Shown here: positions 1-6,124 of the stretch, in pieces
How positions within the stretch are numbered: position 1 is the stretch's first letter
Layout: every line of letters begins with the position of its first letter
IMG/VR virus record: IMGVR_UViG_3300030118_004476
Location: 1-22,189 of that record
Reading direction: 5' to 3' (one strand)
DNA from: a virus
DNA: 22,189 nt
Notes under the pieces: model-generated
Databases searched by the model: none
What the model was told of the DNA's origin: nothing
Seen by the model: only the letters and a program-made list of their open reading frames with translations
Translations under genes and position numbers: made by a program

Positions 1-125
1 CCAACAGTTGGTTGTATAAAGTTTAATTCAGCTACTTCTATAAAAGCTGGTTTTACTAAATACTTGTCAGTATTTTTGTTTGTAAAAGCTATATCAATTA
101 CTTGTGTTGGTGTTATCAATGCCAT
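1..125 (-). CDS. Head-tail connector-like protein, 5' part only (cut by window edge)
   Basis: An open frame starts at ATG 125..123 and runs off the left edge, giving 41 codons that begin MALITPTQVIDIAFTNKNTD and continue through VKPAFIEVAELNFIQPTVG. This opening resembles small connector or adaptor proteins (DUF6712-like or gp6-like) that sit beneath the portal in Bacteroidota phages; that assignment is from memory of the family, not from a search. It overlaps the 3' end of the portal gene by 32 bases in a different frame, as is common between adjacent virion genes. It is the next gene in the minus-strand head operon after the portal, which fits a connector. The rest of the protein lies outside the window, so length and fold cannot be checked. 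Confidence 0.6.
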   Translation of the reverse strand, partial: MALITPTQVIDIAFTNKNTDKYLVKPAFIEVAELNFIQPTV

Positions 126-1395
126 CTTTTAATTTGTTTTTTTCTAATAATAATAACTCCATTTCTTCTGGTGTCAACTCAGGTAGATGGAATATCTTTC
201 TACCCTCCTCTACAGATATATAATCAGTAGGATTAATAGCACCCAGCATAGTAACTGGAGGCTTGTTGACTATATGTAAATCAGAAACATCAAGACCTGC
301 GTGTATTGATAAAATCTTTTTTATAGACCTTATCATCATGTGCTGAGGTTCTTTTACAACCGTTGACATAACTATATCATATATAGTTAGTATCTGTTGA
401 TTGTTACCTAAAGAACCTGCAACCTGTATTCCAGACAACGCAGGATTCCATCTATGTGCTGATATTATATTGTCATTAGTGATTTGTTGTAGCTCCATAA
501 AAGAACCGTCACTTGTATCATTAATAACCTGAACATTAGAGGCAGACTCATCTCCATTCTTAGCTATAAAAAGTATCTTAGAGTTATTGTTTTCTCCAGT
601 CAACTTTTCTCTTGCCTCATCTATAAACATTTGAGCCTCATCCTCAGACATATCTGCTCCAAGCTCAATAATTGCTGATGGCATAAAGCCATTCTTAAAT
701 CTGTTTAAATTATATTTACCTATTTGGTTTGCTATTTTTATATGGTCTAAAGCTGCCACATAATCTGGTAAACCATAATAATAATATGTGCTTTCATAAT
801 CAGAAAAGTGCATAACAGAACGCTGAACGCCTCTTTCTGCCTTTCTAAATTTTGGGTAAATATCTAAGCTTTTTATTTTTGTTTCAGACCTTTTTACATT
901 TGCCCAATTAGGATGTATAAGTATCTTGTCTTGTGTTTTTGCTACTCTTGCTGTTGTCGCATCAATATGATATAGGTTTACAAAACCATTACCAACAACA
1001 ATTTCAATATAAGCATTACCATGAGTCCAGTAATCTGATATAACCTTTCTCATTACATCATCAAGATTTTCTCCTGACGCATTAACATCTTCCATAAAAG
1101 AAGTTAGCTCCTCATTAGAAGAACGAAAACCCTCACCAATGGTAAAGGTTGTTTTTGTTGTTAAGATTGCCCTATGAGTTGACGCAGACCTTGCTAACTC
1201 ACTAAGATGTTGTGGAAATAAATTATCATCTCCAAAAGGAATCCACTTATTTTTTAATTTATTTAAGTTTTTTACTTCCTCTGGTGCATCTTGAGAAGTC
1301 TGCTTAGAAAAACCGTAAGCAAGTAGTTTATTCTTTGCTGGCTTTTGGTAATACCTGCTTCTCTTTTTGCTTGCTTGTGGCTTTTTTGTAGTCAT
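94..1395 (-). CDS. Phage portal protein
   Basis: The 433-aa product looks like a portal protein of the HK97/PBSX-like type, the dodecameric ring at one capsid vertex through which DNA is packaged and ejected. A basic N-terminus (1-50) is followed by WIPFGDDNLFPQHL (51-64) and a core with DYWTHGNAYIEIV (121-133), typical of the portal clip/stem fold. The segment HRWNPALSGI (314-323) corresponds to the HR-x-PP-LLG-like motif of portals and is followed by a C-terminal helical region. Length fits the family. It starts at ATG 1395 and overlaps the upstream lysine-rich gene by 68 bases and the downstream connector by 32, so it is part of a tightly packed minus-strand operon. It probably shares the promoter at 1628-1659. 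Portal position downstream of the capsid gene is unusual; terminase, portal, protease, capsid is the commoner order. Confidence 0.88.
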   Translation of the reverse strand: MTTKKPQASKKRSRYYQKPAKNKLLAYGFSKQTSQDAPEEVKNLNKLKNKWIPFGDDNLFPQHLSELARSASTHRAILTTKTTFTIGEGFRSSNEELTSFMEDVNASGENLDDVMRKVISDYWTHGNAYIEIVVGNGFVNLYHIDATTARVAKTQDKILIHPNWANVKRSETKIKSLDIYPKFRKAERGVQRSVMHFSDYESTYYYYGLPDYVAALDHIKIANQIGKYNLNRFKNGFMPSAIIELGADMSEDEAQMFIDEAREKLTGENNNSKILFIAKNGDESASNVQVINDTSDGSFMELQQITNDNIISAHRWNPALSGIQVAGSLGNNQQILTIYDIVMSTVVKEPQHMMIRSIKKILSIHAGLDVSDLHIVNKPPVTMLGAINPTDYISVEEGRKIFHLPELTPEEMELLLLEKNKLKDGIDNTNTSN

Positions 1396-1612
1396 TTACT
1401 TTTTTGTTTTTATTAGATTTTTTTTCTGATTCAACCTTAATATAAGGCTTTTTCATTTTATACAACTCTTCTAACAAAAGTTTGTTTTTTGAAACATCCT
1501 TTAGAGTTTTGGAAGAAATTTCATACTTACCTACCATCTTCGCACCTCTACCAAATTGTATTATCTCGCCTGGATTATTTTCAAAATATTCTTTATCTAA
1601 TGTATATTTCAT
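1328..1612 (-). CDS. Small lysine-rich protein of unknown function
   Basis: A 94-aa product starting at ATG 1612 (MKYTLDKEYFENNPGEII). A longer frame can be opened with TTG at 1630, but that codon lies inside the promoter -7 box at 1628-1635, so the ATG is preferred; its leader AAAAAATTATATT is A/T-rich like other starts here. The N-terminal half (1-60) looks like a small folded domain with FGRGAKMVGKYEI; the C-terminal third is a very basic tail rich in Lys and Glu that could bind nucleic acid or be disordered. It is the first gene after a terminator-like hairpin and a strong promoter and overlaps the portal by 68 bases, so it is likely made with the portal. I do not recognise the family; a minor head or assembly role is only inferred from position. 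Confidence 0.72.
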   Translation of the reverse strand: MKYTLDKEYFENNPGEIIQFGRGAKMVGKYEISSKTLKDVSKNKLLLEELYKMKKPYIKVESEKKSNKNKKVNDYKKATSKQKEKQVLPKASKE

Positions 1613-1627
1613 AATATAATTTTTTAG

Positions 1628-1659
1628 CAAACATAAAGAAAATTTGGGGGAATGTCAAA
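1628..1659 (-). promoter_or_regulatory. Bacteroidota-type promoter for the portal operon
   Basis: Read on the minus strand, TTTG (1659..1656) is followed after 20 bases by TATGTTTG (1635..1628). This matches the Bacteroidota primary sigma consensus TTTG-N19-21-TAnnTTTG exactly. The same -33, spacing and -7 octamer occur in the plus-strand promoter at 4996-5027. Transcription would begin a few bases after 1628, leaving a short leader before ATG 1612. The -33 box lies in the loop of the hairpin at 1643-1670. Confidence 0.68.
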
Positions 1660-1670
1660 CACCCCCCAAA
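1643..1670 (-). terminator. G/C-run hairpin, probable terminator after the tail-tube-like gene
   Basis: TTTGGGGG (1643-1650) and CCCCCAAA (1663-1670) form a perfect 8-bp stem around a 12-base loop that can pair internally (TGT with ACA). On the minus strand it is followed by TTTTCTTT, a U-rich tract expected of an intrinsic terminator. It stands 24 bases after the stop of the tail-tube-like gene and just before the portal operon, so it would separate an abundant structural transcript from the portal transcript. Confidence 0.5.
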
Positions 1671-1694
1671 AATTCAATATAATAAGAGTAGCTA

Positions 1695-2279
1695 TTATTG
1701 TAAAGTAACTCCTGCTGTAACAGTTGCAGGGTAAGTAATAGTACCTGTGTACTCAATAGGGTACTCACCTTGCTGTCCAGTCAAAGTAATAGCTGTTCCG
1801 TTAGCATCTTGCAACGCAACACCTGTTGATTGCTCACCAGAAGTAAACTCTAAGTAACCTGTTTTTTCAAATATTTGGTCATATCCTAAAACAAATTTGT
1901 AAGTTTCACCTGGGTCACAGTCATCAGCGTAAGTCTCTACAACAGCGTAGATACCACAGCTTTGAGCAAGCTCGTCTAACCTTGCATTAACCTCTGCTGT
2001 AACTTTAGGAATATAAAACTCTAAAGATACATCTATAATTGTACTACCGTTTTCTCTGGTAGCATTTGCAGTGAAGCCTGCTGTGTTTCTGTCAAACTGA
2101 AACTCAAAAGCAGTAGCCGCAGCAGCACCAGCAGCATCAACTGATGGGAAGCTATCATATACTCCAGAACTGAATGAAGGTGTGCCTAATTTGTCTTGCT
2201 CTACTAAAACAATTCTCTTTATACCACCTCTTCGGTTTCTGTCGCAACAAGTTACTTCATGTCCTTGTGTAATTGCCAT
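1695..2279 (-). CDS. Structural protein, probably tail tube (major tail protein-like)
   Basis: A 194-aa acidic product opening MAITQGHEVTCCDRNRRGGI. The arrangement, namely a Cys/Gly-rich N-terminus with a GGIK(R/K) turn, a central FQFDRNTAGFTANATRENGS strand pair, a helix VTAEVNARLDELAQSC (113-128), a VVE...G..FVLGYD strand pair and an ITLTGQQGEYP...TGTI end, resembles small beta-rich tail tube or major tail proteins of Bacteroidota phages. This is pattern recognition, and a capsid decoration protein is the main alternative because the gene directly follows the major capsid gene rather than sitting next to the tape measure. It is flanked by hairpins at 2319-2336 upstream and 1643-1670 downstream, consistent with a highly expressed monocistronic-like segment. 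Start ATG 2279 has the usual AT-rich leader. Confidence 0.72.
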   Translation of the reverse strand: MAITQGHEVTCCDRNRRGGIKRIVLVEQDKLGTPSFSSGVYDSFPSVDAAGAAAATAFEFQFDRNTAGFTANATRENGSTIIDVSLEFYIPKVTAEVNARLDELAQSCGIYAVVETYADDCDPGETYKFVLGYDQIFEKTGYLEFTSGEQSTGVALQDANGTAITLTGQQGEYPIEYTGTITYPATVTAGVTLQ

Positions 2280-2318
2280 AATTTTAAAATTTTTAAGTTA
2301 TTAATAAATTTAAGTAAT

Positions 2319-2336
2319 GGGAGGGTTTCCCCTCCC
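2319..2336 (-). other. GC-rich hairpin downstream of the major capsid gene
   Basis: GGGAGGG (2319-2325), loop TTTC, and CCCTCCC (2330-2336) form a perfect 7-bp stem with a 4-base loop, 8 bases after the capsid stop codon. It stands out in this AT-rich DNA. On the minus strand it is followed by ATTACTTAAATTTATT rather than a clean U-run, so it is either a weak or partial terminator or an mRNA 3'-end stabiliser that raises capsid message relative to downstream genes. Confidence 0.45.
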
Positions 2337-2344
2337 TATACATA

Positions 2345-3316
2345 TTAGTAAGAAATGGTTGCAGCTAAAACATCATCTTTCAGTGCTACTCCAAATGAGT
2401 AACTCATTCTGAATCTGTTTTCTTTACAATCTCTGTTATACCACATATCTACATCCTGTACCTCAAAGTCAGTACCTACTGCGATAGCATCTTTTGCTAA
2501 CAACATAGCACATTCTTTCTTAGCAGTTCCAGATGGAGCGCCAGTTGGCATTGTACCACCATAAGCTGCGATATTTACATCCCAGTCAGGCATTACTTCC
2601 ATTCTGATTCCGTTGAAAGATAAGTTTGCTATACCACCTTGTAGGTCTTGGTATGCTCCTTGTACTCCTTTAGAAGTTAACTCAGCTCTATACTTGTCAG
2701 CAAAAGAACGAGATACATAAAGAAGTTGGTCAGAAGCAGCTAACTCGTTAGAACGAGCAACCATTAAGTCATCAAGAGCTTTGATAGCACCGTCAGCAGG
2801 AACATAAGTTACATTAGTAACACCGTCAGCAGCTTTCCAGATACCATCACAAAGTTTTTGTACTGTTGAAGCTTCTCCAGCAGCAGCATCTCCCCACCAT
2901 AAGATAGTAGAGAAATCTCTCATAATACCACCCATTAGTAATTCAGAAACCATTTGCATAATTACTGTACCGTCAAGGTCTAATCTATCAATACCTTGTC
3001 TTAATAATTGAGACTTAATGTGATTGTAAAGAGCAGAAGCTTTTTGTGCGTGTTCTACTTCTAAACGACATAATGTTAAAGTAACATTGTCATTTGTACT
3101 TTGCTCAGTGTTTGCTTGGAAACAATCAGTGCCATTAAATGCTTTTGTAACATCTTTCATAGCTGAATACTTGTCAAGCAAAATAGATGAACCAGAAATG
3201 TTAGTCATAACATCAAAGTGGCTCAAGTTGTTGTTTGAAATAAATAGAGGCTGTAAGAAATACTTACTTGCATCCTCTTGACTCCATGTTAATGAAGTGT
3301 CTATAATATTTGCCAT
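2345..3316 (-). CDS. Major capsid protein
   Basis: A 323-aa product beginning MANIIDTSLTWSQEDASKYF. It looks like an HK97-fold major capsid protein of Bacteroidota phages: an N-terminal arm, a region with long helices (HAQKASALYNHIKSQLLRQG; DLDGTVIMQMVSELLMGGI), the conserved-looking FSTILWWGD segment, a DLMVARSNELAASDQLLYVSRSFADKYRAEL P-domain-like stretch, and a beta-rich end with DMWYNRDCKENRFRMSYSFGVAL. It lies 26 bases downstream of the protease/scaffold gene, the classic protease-scaffold-capsid order, and is followed by a strong hairpin at 2319-2336. Codon choice is cleaner and its leader (TATTAAAACT-ATG) is typical for the window. No Lys-Asn crosslink can be predicted. The call rests on context plus family likeness, not on a single invariant motif. 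Confidence 0.85.
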   Translation of the reverse strand: MANIIDTSLTWSQEDASKYFLQPLFISNNNLSHFDVMTNISGSSILLDKYSAMKDVTKAFNGTDCFQANTEQSTNDNVTLTLCRLEVEHAQKASALYNHIKSQLLRQGIDRLDLDGTVIMQMVSELLMGGIMRDFSTILWWGDAAAGEASTVQKLCDGIWKAADGVTNVTYVPADGAIKALDDLMVARSNELAASDQLLYVSRSFADKYRAELTSKGVQGAYQDLQGGIANLSFNGIRMEVMPDWDVNIAAYGGTMPTGAPSGTAKKECAMLLAKDAIAVGTDFEVQDVDMWYNRDCKENRFRMSYSFGVALKDDVLAATISY

Positions 3317-3342
3317 AGTTTTAATATTTTATAATTTTATAA

Positions 3343-3696
3343 TTAAATTTTAAATGTTTCCGCTAAGTTAGACCAAGCATCTGCTTTTTTCTCACCAACT
3401 ACTGGGTGTGGGTCTGATTCAGGAGCAGTAGCCGTAGGCTTTGCTTCCATCTTAGCTAATTTTTCCTCTAATGATTTTACCTCATCAATTAAGGCAAGAA
3501 TATTAGATTCTTTTTCTTCTAAAGATTCAGAAAGTTCTGTGTTTTCTTTATTAGACTTGTTAATCATGTCTTCTAAAGATGCCATTTTTTCTGTTACTTC
3601 TTCATTGTCAAGAACTTTAACCTCAGCAACATTTTCTACTTTATTTGAAAATAAGTCTGAAATAAAATTCTTTAACTCTTCAAAGTGCTTTTCCAT
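3343..3696 (-). CDS. Possible nested scaffolding protein from an internal start in the protease gene
   Basis: Met400 of the protease (ATG 3696..3694) begins MEKHFEELKNFISDLF, exactly where the protease domain ends and the coiled-coil tail begins. The bases just upstream, AATAAAAAATTATTAAAA, are as A/T-rich as the leaders of the capsid and tail-tube-like genes in the same operon. A separate in-frame 117-aa protein would be a scaffold in the manner of lambda Nu3, which starts inside the protease gene C. It would have heptad-like segments LEDMINKSNKENTELSESL and LALIDEVKSLEEKLAKMEAK and share the C-terminus ADAWSNLAETFKI. The nested product is inferred from the start context and domain boundary only. 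Confidence 0.4.
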   Translation of the reverse strand: MEKHFEELKNFISDLFSNKVENVAEVKVLDNEEVTEKMASLEDMINKSNKENTELSESLEEKESNILALIDEVKSLEEKLAKMEAKPTATAPESDPHPVVGEKKADAWSNLAETFKI

Positions 3697-4893
3697 TTTT
3701 AATAATTTTTTATTAGAGTTAAACATATCAACTACAATGCTTGTATTTTTGTAGTTAAGGTTATTCACATCAAACTTGGCTGCTAAAGCAATAGGTTCTT
3801 CTATACTGTTTATAAAACCAGCTTCAAGAGCTTCGTCTGCCGTAAACCAGGTTTCTTCATCCATCCAGTTACGGATTTCTGATTCGTCTTTCCCTGTTTT
3901 ACTTACATAAATATTTACAAGCCTATCACTCATTTTATCCATAAGGTCAGCAGCTTTTCTCATATCTTTTGCACCTCCTGTTTCTCCACCCCATACATTA
4001 TGAATCATAAACAAGCTATTTTGACTCATAGTAACCTCGTCAGCAGCTAAAGCTATTATAGAAGCAATAGATGCAGCGAGACCCTCTATCTTGGCGGTAA
4101 CTTTTTGAGGCATACGCTTTATAGCGTCATGTATAGCAAGACCATCTATAACTGAGCCGCCTGGGGAGTTAATTCTTAATAGAATTTCCTCTGTAGAGAT
4201 TTCTTTCATTTCTTCAATAAAGGTTTTGGAATCTACACCCCAATTCCCTATTTCATCATAAATAACAACTTCTGTGCTATTATTTATTGTATTTTTTATA
4301 TTATACCAGTTCATATCTGTTAAATTTTTAAGGTTAGAATGTTCACGAACCTCGCCATTCATATATGTAAACATTATAGTCATCTCAGTTCCGTCTTCAT
4401 CAACTTGAGTGACATATAGAACTCCATTTTCATGCAATTCTTTCATTTGTTCTTCTGTGAAGTCATACTTGTGGTCGTAATGAACTTCATTTTTCTTATC
4501 AATTTGCTCTAACTTTCTGATAGCCCACTCAACTCCCTCTGTTCCTCCCCAAGCATCCCACATTATGCCTCCGCAGCCCTCATCATAAGGAACATCTTTG
4601 TGTTGTTGATGTCTTTTAAAACTTGCCATACGAGCAATAGTTTCTCTACTTAGGGCCTCTCTTCTTGCTAACTGGCCAGCACGAGTCCAGCCCACATTAG
4701 TTCCGCAATCGCTTCCGTTTTCTTCTTTATATTTTATAGCCCTTTTTGCATTTGTTGTTGCCGCTTTAGGGTAATCATTGTATGTTTGATTGTAGCCTGA
4801 GTTAGCAGATTCACATTCGCTTAATGAATCATACTTACAGTCACCATAATCTCCCCATTTATATTTTCCGCTTTCGCATTTTTTACAAGGCAT
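3343..4893 (-). CDS. ClpP/S49-type prohead protease with extra N-terminal domains and scaffold-like C-terminus
   Basis: A 516-aa head-maturation protease that cleaves scaffold and capsid inside the prohead. Parts in order: a Cys motif (C3, C6, C19, C27; CKKC...GDCKYDSLSECE); a domain at about 41-132 containing GWTRAGQLARREALS, TIARMASFKRHQQ and GCGGIMWDAWGG; a linker to 205; then the ClpP fold at about 205-370. There INSPGGSVIDG (241-251) is the glycine-rich oxyanion segment, GLAAS supplies the probable nucleophile Ser275, FMIHN gives His298, and Asp345 in WMDEETWF is the candidate acid. After about 397 follows a charged coiled-coil scaffold-like tail ending in LAETFKI. The gene opens the head module and precedes the capsid gene. 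ClpP-type proteases with fused scaffold are known in phages; the 200-residue N-terminal extension is the odd part. The Zn or other role of the N-terminus is unknown. Confidence 0.85.
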   Translation of the reverse strand: MPCKKCESGKYKWGDYGDCKYDSLSECESANSGYNQTYNDYPKAATTNAKRAIKYKEENGSDCGTNVGWTRAGQLARREALSRETIARMASFKRHQQHKDVPYDEGCGGIMWDAWGGTEGVEWAIRKLEQIDKKNEVHYDHKYDFTEEQMKELHENGVLYVTQVDEDGTEMTIMFTYMNGEVREHSNLKNLTDMNWYNIKNTINNSTEVVIYDEIGNWGVDSKTFIEEMKEISTEEILLRINSPGGSVIDGLAIHDAIKRMPQKVTAKIEGLAASIASIIALAADEVTMSQNSLFMIHNVWGGETGGAKDMRKAADLMDKMSDRLVNIYVSKTGKDESEIRNWMDEETWFTADEALEAGFINSIEEPIALAAKFDVNNLNYKNTSIVVDMFNSNKKLLKMEKHFEELKNFISDLFSNKVENVAEVKVLDNEEVTEKMASLEDMINKSNKENTELSESLEEKESNILALIDEVKSLEEKLAKMEAKPTATAPESDPHPVVGEKKADAWSNLAETFKI

Positions 4894-4917
4894 ATCTTCT
4901 GTAAAGTTAAATATTTA

Positions 4918-4949
4918 CAAAAATAAAAACATAGTTAGGTAATGTTAGG
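4918..4949 (-). promoter_or_regulatory. Candidate head-operon promoter with CCTAAC direct repeat
   Basis: On the minus strand TATTTTTG (4925..4918) fits the TAnnTTTG -7 box and lies 24 bases before the protease ATG at 4893. No TTG is found where the -33 box is expected (near 4945). Instead CCTAAC occurs twice, at 4949..4944 and 4939..4934, in direct orientation with a 10-base period. A promoter lacking a -33 box but carrying a helically phased repeat suggests activation by a phage or host protein, as in middle or late phage promoters. The activator is not identified. Confidence 0.4.
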
Positions 4950-4995
4950 AAATTTTTGGAACAGAATTAGAAATTAAAAGATTTTTCTTAAAAAA

Positions 4996-5027
4996 TTTGG
5001 TTTATAAATTATATTGTTGTATGTTTG
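4996..5027 (+). promoter_or_regulatory. Strong Bacteroidota-type promoter for the replication module
   Basis: TTTG (4996-4999), 20 bases, then TATGTTTG (5020-5027) match the Bacteroidota -33/-7 consensus in sequence and spacing. Transcription would start a few bases beyond 5027, giving an A-rich leader of about 25 bases (ATTAACAAAAACATTAACAA) ending at ATG 5058. It probably drives the early plus-strand genes at least as far as the hairpin at 6811-6874. The -33, spacer length and -7 octamer equal those of the promoter at 1628-1659. Confidence 0.75.
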
Positions 5028-5057
5028 CTCAATATTATTAACAAAAACATTAACAAA

Positions 5058-5453
5058 ATGGAAAAAGAAACAAGAAAAGAAACGCTAAGAAGATTATTTA
5101 TTGAAAATAACTTAGTACAAGAAGATGTGTTTAAGCACAAATTCTACACAATTATTACAAGAGCAGGTATAGATAAGATACAAGCTGCAAACAAAATTGA
5201 CATCAAATATAATTTAATTTATAATTCTGATGATACAAAATGTGTTATAATTAAAGCCACTGGTAAACTTGGCGATAAAGTTATAGAAACATTTGGTGAG
5301 GCTGCACCTATGAATAACACAAATGGTTATCCTGTTGCTATGGCAGAAAAAAGAGCTATGAGTAGAGTTGTTCTAAAATTAGCTGGATTTTATGAGCATG
5401 GTGTGTTTTCAGAAGATGAAGCTGATGATTTTAAAAGACCAATGAATGGATAA
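5058..5453 (+). CDS. Probable phage recombination protein (ssDNA-annealing/ERF- or Rad52-like, tentative)
   Basis: A 131-aa product starting at ATG 5058 (MEKETRKETLRR). An upstream TTG at 5025 is inside the promoter -7 box, so it is not used. The body has KFYTIITRAGIDKIQ (31-45) and the C-terminal YPVAMAEKRAMSRVVLKLAG with EHGVFSEDEADDF. The A-x-AEKRA-x-x-R-x-x-L-x-LAG pattern followed by an acidic FSEDEADDF end is familiar from phage annealing or ERF/Rad52-type recombination proteins and from uncharacterised relatives. It is first in the replication module, where such recombinases often sit, and RusA occurs later in the module. It overlaps the next gene by 8 bases (ATGGATAA). The recombinase assignment is a family-pattern inference; the protein is short for a complete ERF or RecT. 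Confidence 0.6.
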   Translation: MEKETRKETLRRLFIENNLVQEDVFKHKFYTIITRAGIDKIQAANKIDIKYNLIYNSDDTKCVIIKATGKLGDKVIETFGEAAPMNNTNGYPVAMAEKRAMSRVVLKLAGFYEHGVFSEDEADDFKRPMNG

Positions 5454-5709
5454 AGACTGGATTGATGACATTATAGATGACGAGCCTGCTACTTGGTGGC
5501 AGTTAGAAAAAATAGAAAGACTGTGTCAAACATCTTCTACTGGCTCAAACTATATATGTCCATCAACTGGTGCGTATAAATATGACCCTAACACATTAAC
5601 TTATGAAGAAGCAAGTGCCATTATCTATAACCTTAAAGAAAACGACAACCCAAGAGATTGTAGAGACCAATTTTTACTCGTACTTAAACGAAACGGAGGA
5701 ACTATATGA
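5446..5709 (+). CDS. Small protein of unknown function next to the recombination gene
   Basis: An 87-aa acidic protein starting MDKDWIDDIIDD. It contains EPATWWQLEKIERLCQTS and, near the C-terminus, LTYEEASAIIYNLKEN. The combination AT-x-x-Q-x-x-x-IE-x-L ... LT-x-EEAS-x-II-x-L is a small helical module often found at the C-terminus of phage recombination and DNA-processing proteins. Here it is a free-standing gene whose start overlaps the stop of the recombination-like gene by 8 bases, so the two are probably translationally coupled and may work together. No catalytic motif is visible. Confidence 0.68.
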   Translation: MDKDWIDDIIDDEPATWWQLEKIERLCQTSSTGSNYICPSTGAYKYDPNTLTYEEASAIIYNLKENDNPRDCRDQFLLVLKRNGGTI

Positions 5710-5731
5710 AATTAAGCAAATCCTAAAGTTT

Positions 5732-6124
5732 ATGCGTGAAAACCTTATAAGGCAAGATAGAGCCTGTTGGTTTATCAGTTTAGATGATTATATATCTTTT
5801 TTTAAAATGATACCTGAAAAACTTTGGTCAACAAGACCTATATTCTATTTTAGAAAAGGCAAGTTTGATGGCCTTGGATTACTTGGTGAAAGAGTGCATG
5901 AGTATAATATATTATCAAAAACATTACAACTATACTTTGAAGACGGTGTAGGTATGAGATTAATTGATGTTTTAGATAATCGTGAGGAGTTTTTTAAAGA
6001 AATTAAAAGTCAAAAGGACAGATTATTAGATGCCTTGACTTATATAAAATTAAATGTAAACGAAAATGAACTTAGAAAAATATATGTCAAATCAAGGAAA
6101 ATTTGTGATGGGAGGTATTATTGA
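5732..6124 (+). CDS. Protein of unknown function in the replication module
   Basis: A 130-aa product if started at ATG 5732 (MRENLIRQDRACWFISLDDY). The frame is open back to ATG 5603, which would add 43 residues (through NFYSYLNETEELYEIKQI) but overlap the preceding gene by 107 bases. The short start is preferred because the overlap would be far larger than elsewhere in the module and the extension uses codons (ACG, TCG, AAC-GAA-ACG) that look out of place in this AT-rich DNA. The protein is mixed alpha/beta with RPIFYFRKGKFDGLGLLGERVHEY in the middle and a charged helical end. I do not recognise a family. Its stop overlaps the DnaA-like gene. Confidence 0.58.
   Translation: MRENLIRQDRACWFISLDDYISFFKMIPEKLWSTRPIFYFRKGKFDGLGLLGERVHEYNILSKTLQLYFEDGVGMRLIDVLDNREEFFKEIKSQKDRLLDALTYIKLNVNENELRKIYVKSRKICDGRYY

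Noticed and set aside
1-11. CCAACAGTTGG palindrome at the left edge
   Set aside because: It lies inside the connector coding frame; a 5-bp arm repeat is not enough to propose an attachment or cleavage site.
3761-3769. Perfect DnaA box TTATTCACA
   Set aside because: Single occurrence inside the protease coding sequence, not clustered and far from the replication genes' control region; about one match by chance is plausible in this AT-rich window.
5695-5700. GGAGGA, Shine-Dalgarno-like, before ATG 5706
   Set aside because: The ATG opens a frame of only six codons, and the sequence lies in the coding end of the preceding gene; SD sites are otherwise not used in this window.
5603-5731. Longer start for the 5732 gene
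   Set aside because: It would overlap the previous gene by 107 bases, and codons in the extension look atypical. It is kept as an alternative in the gene entry but not as a separate dual-coding claim.
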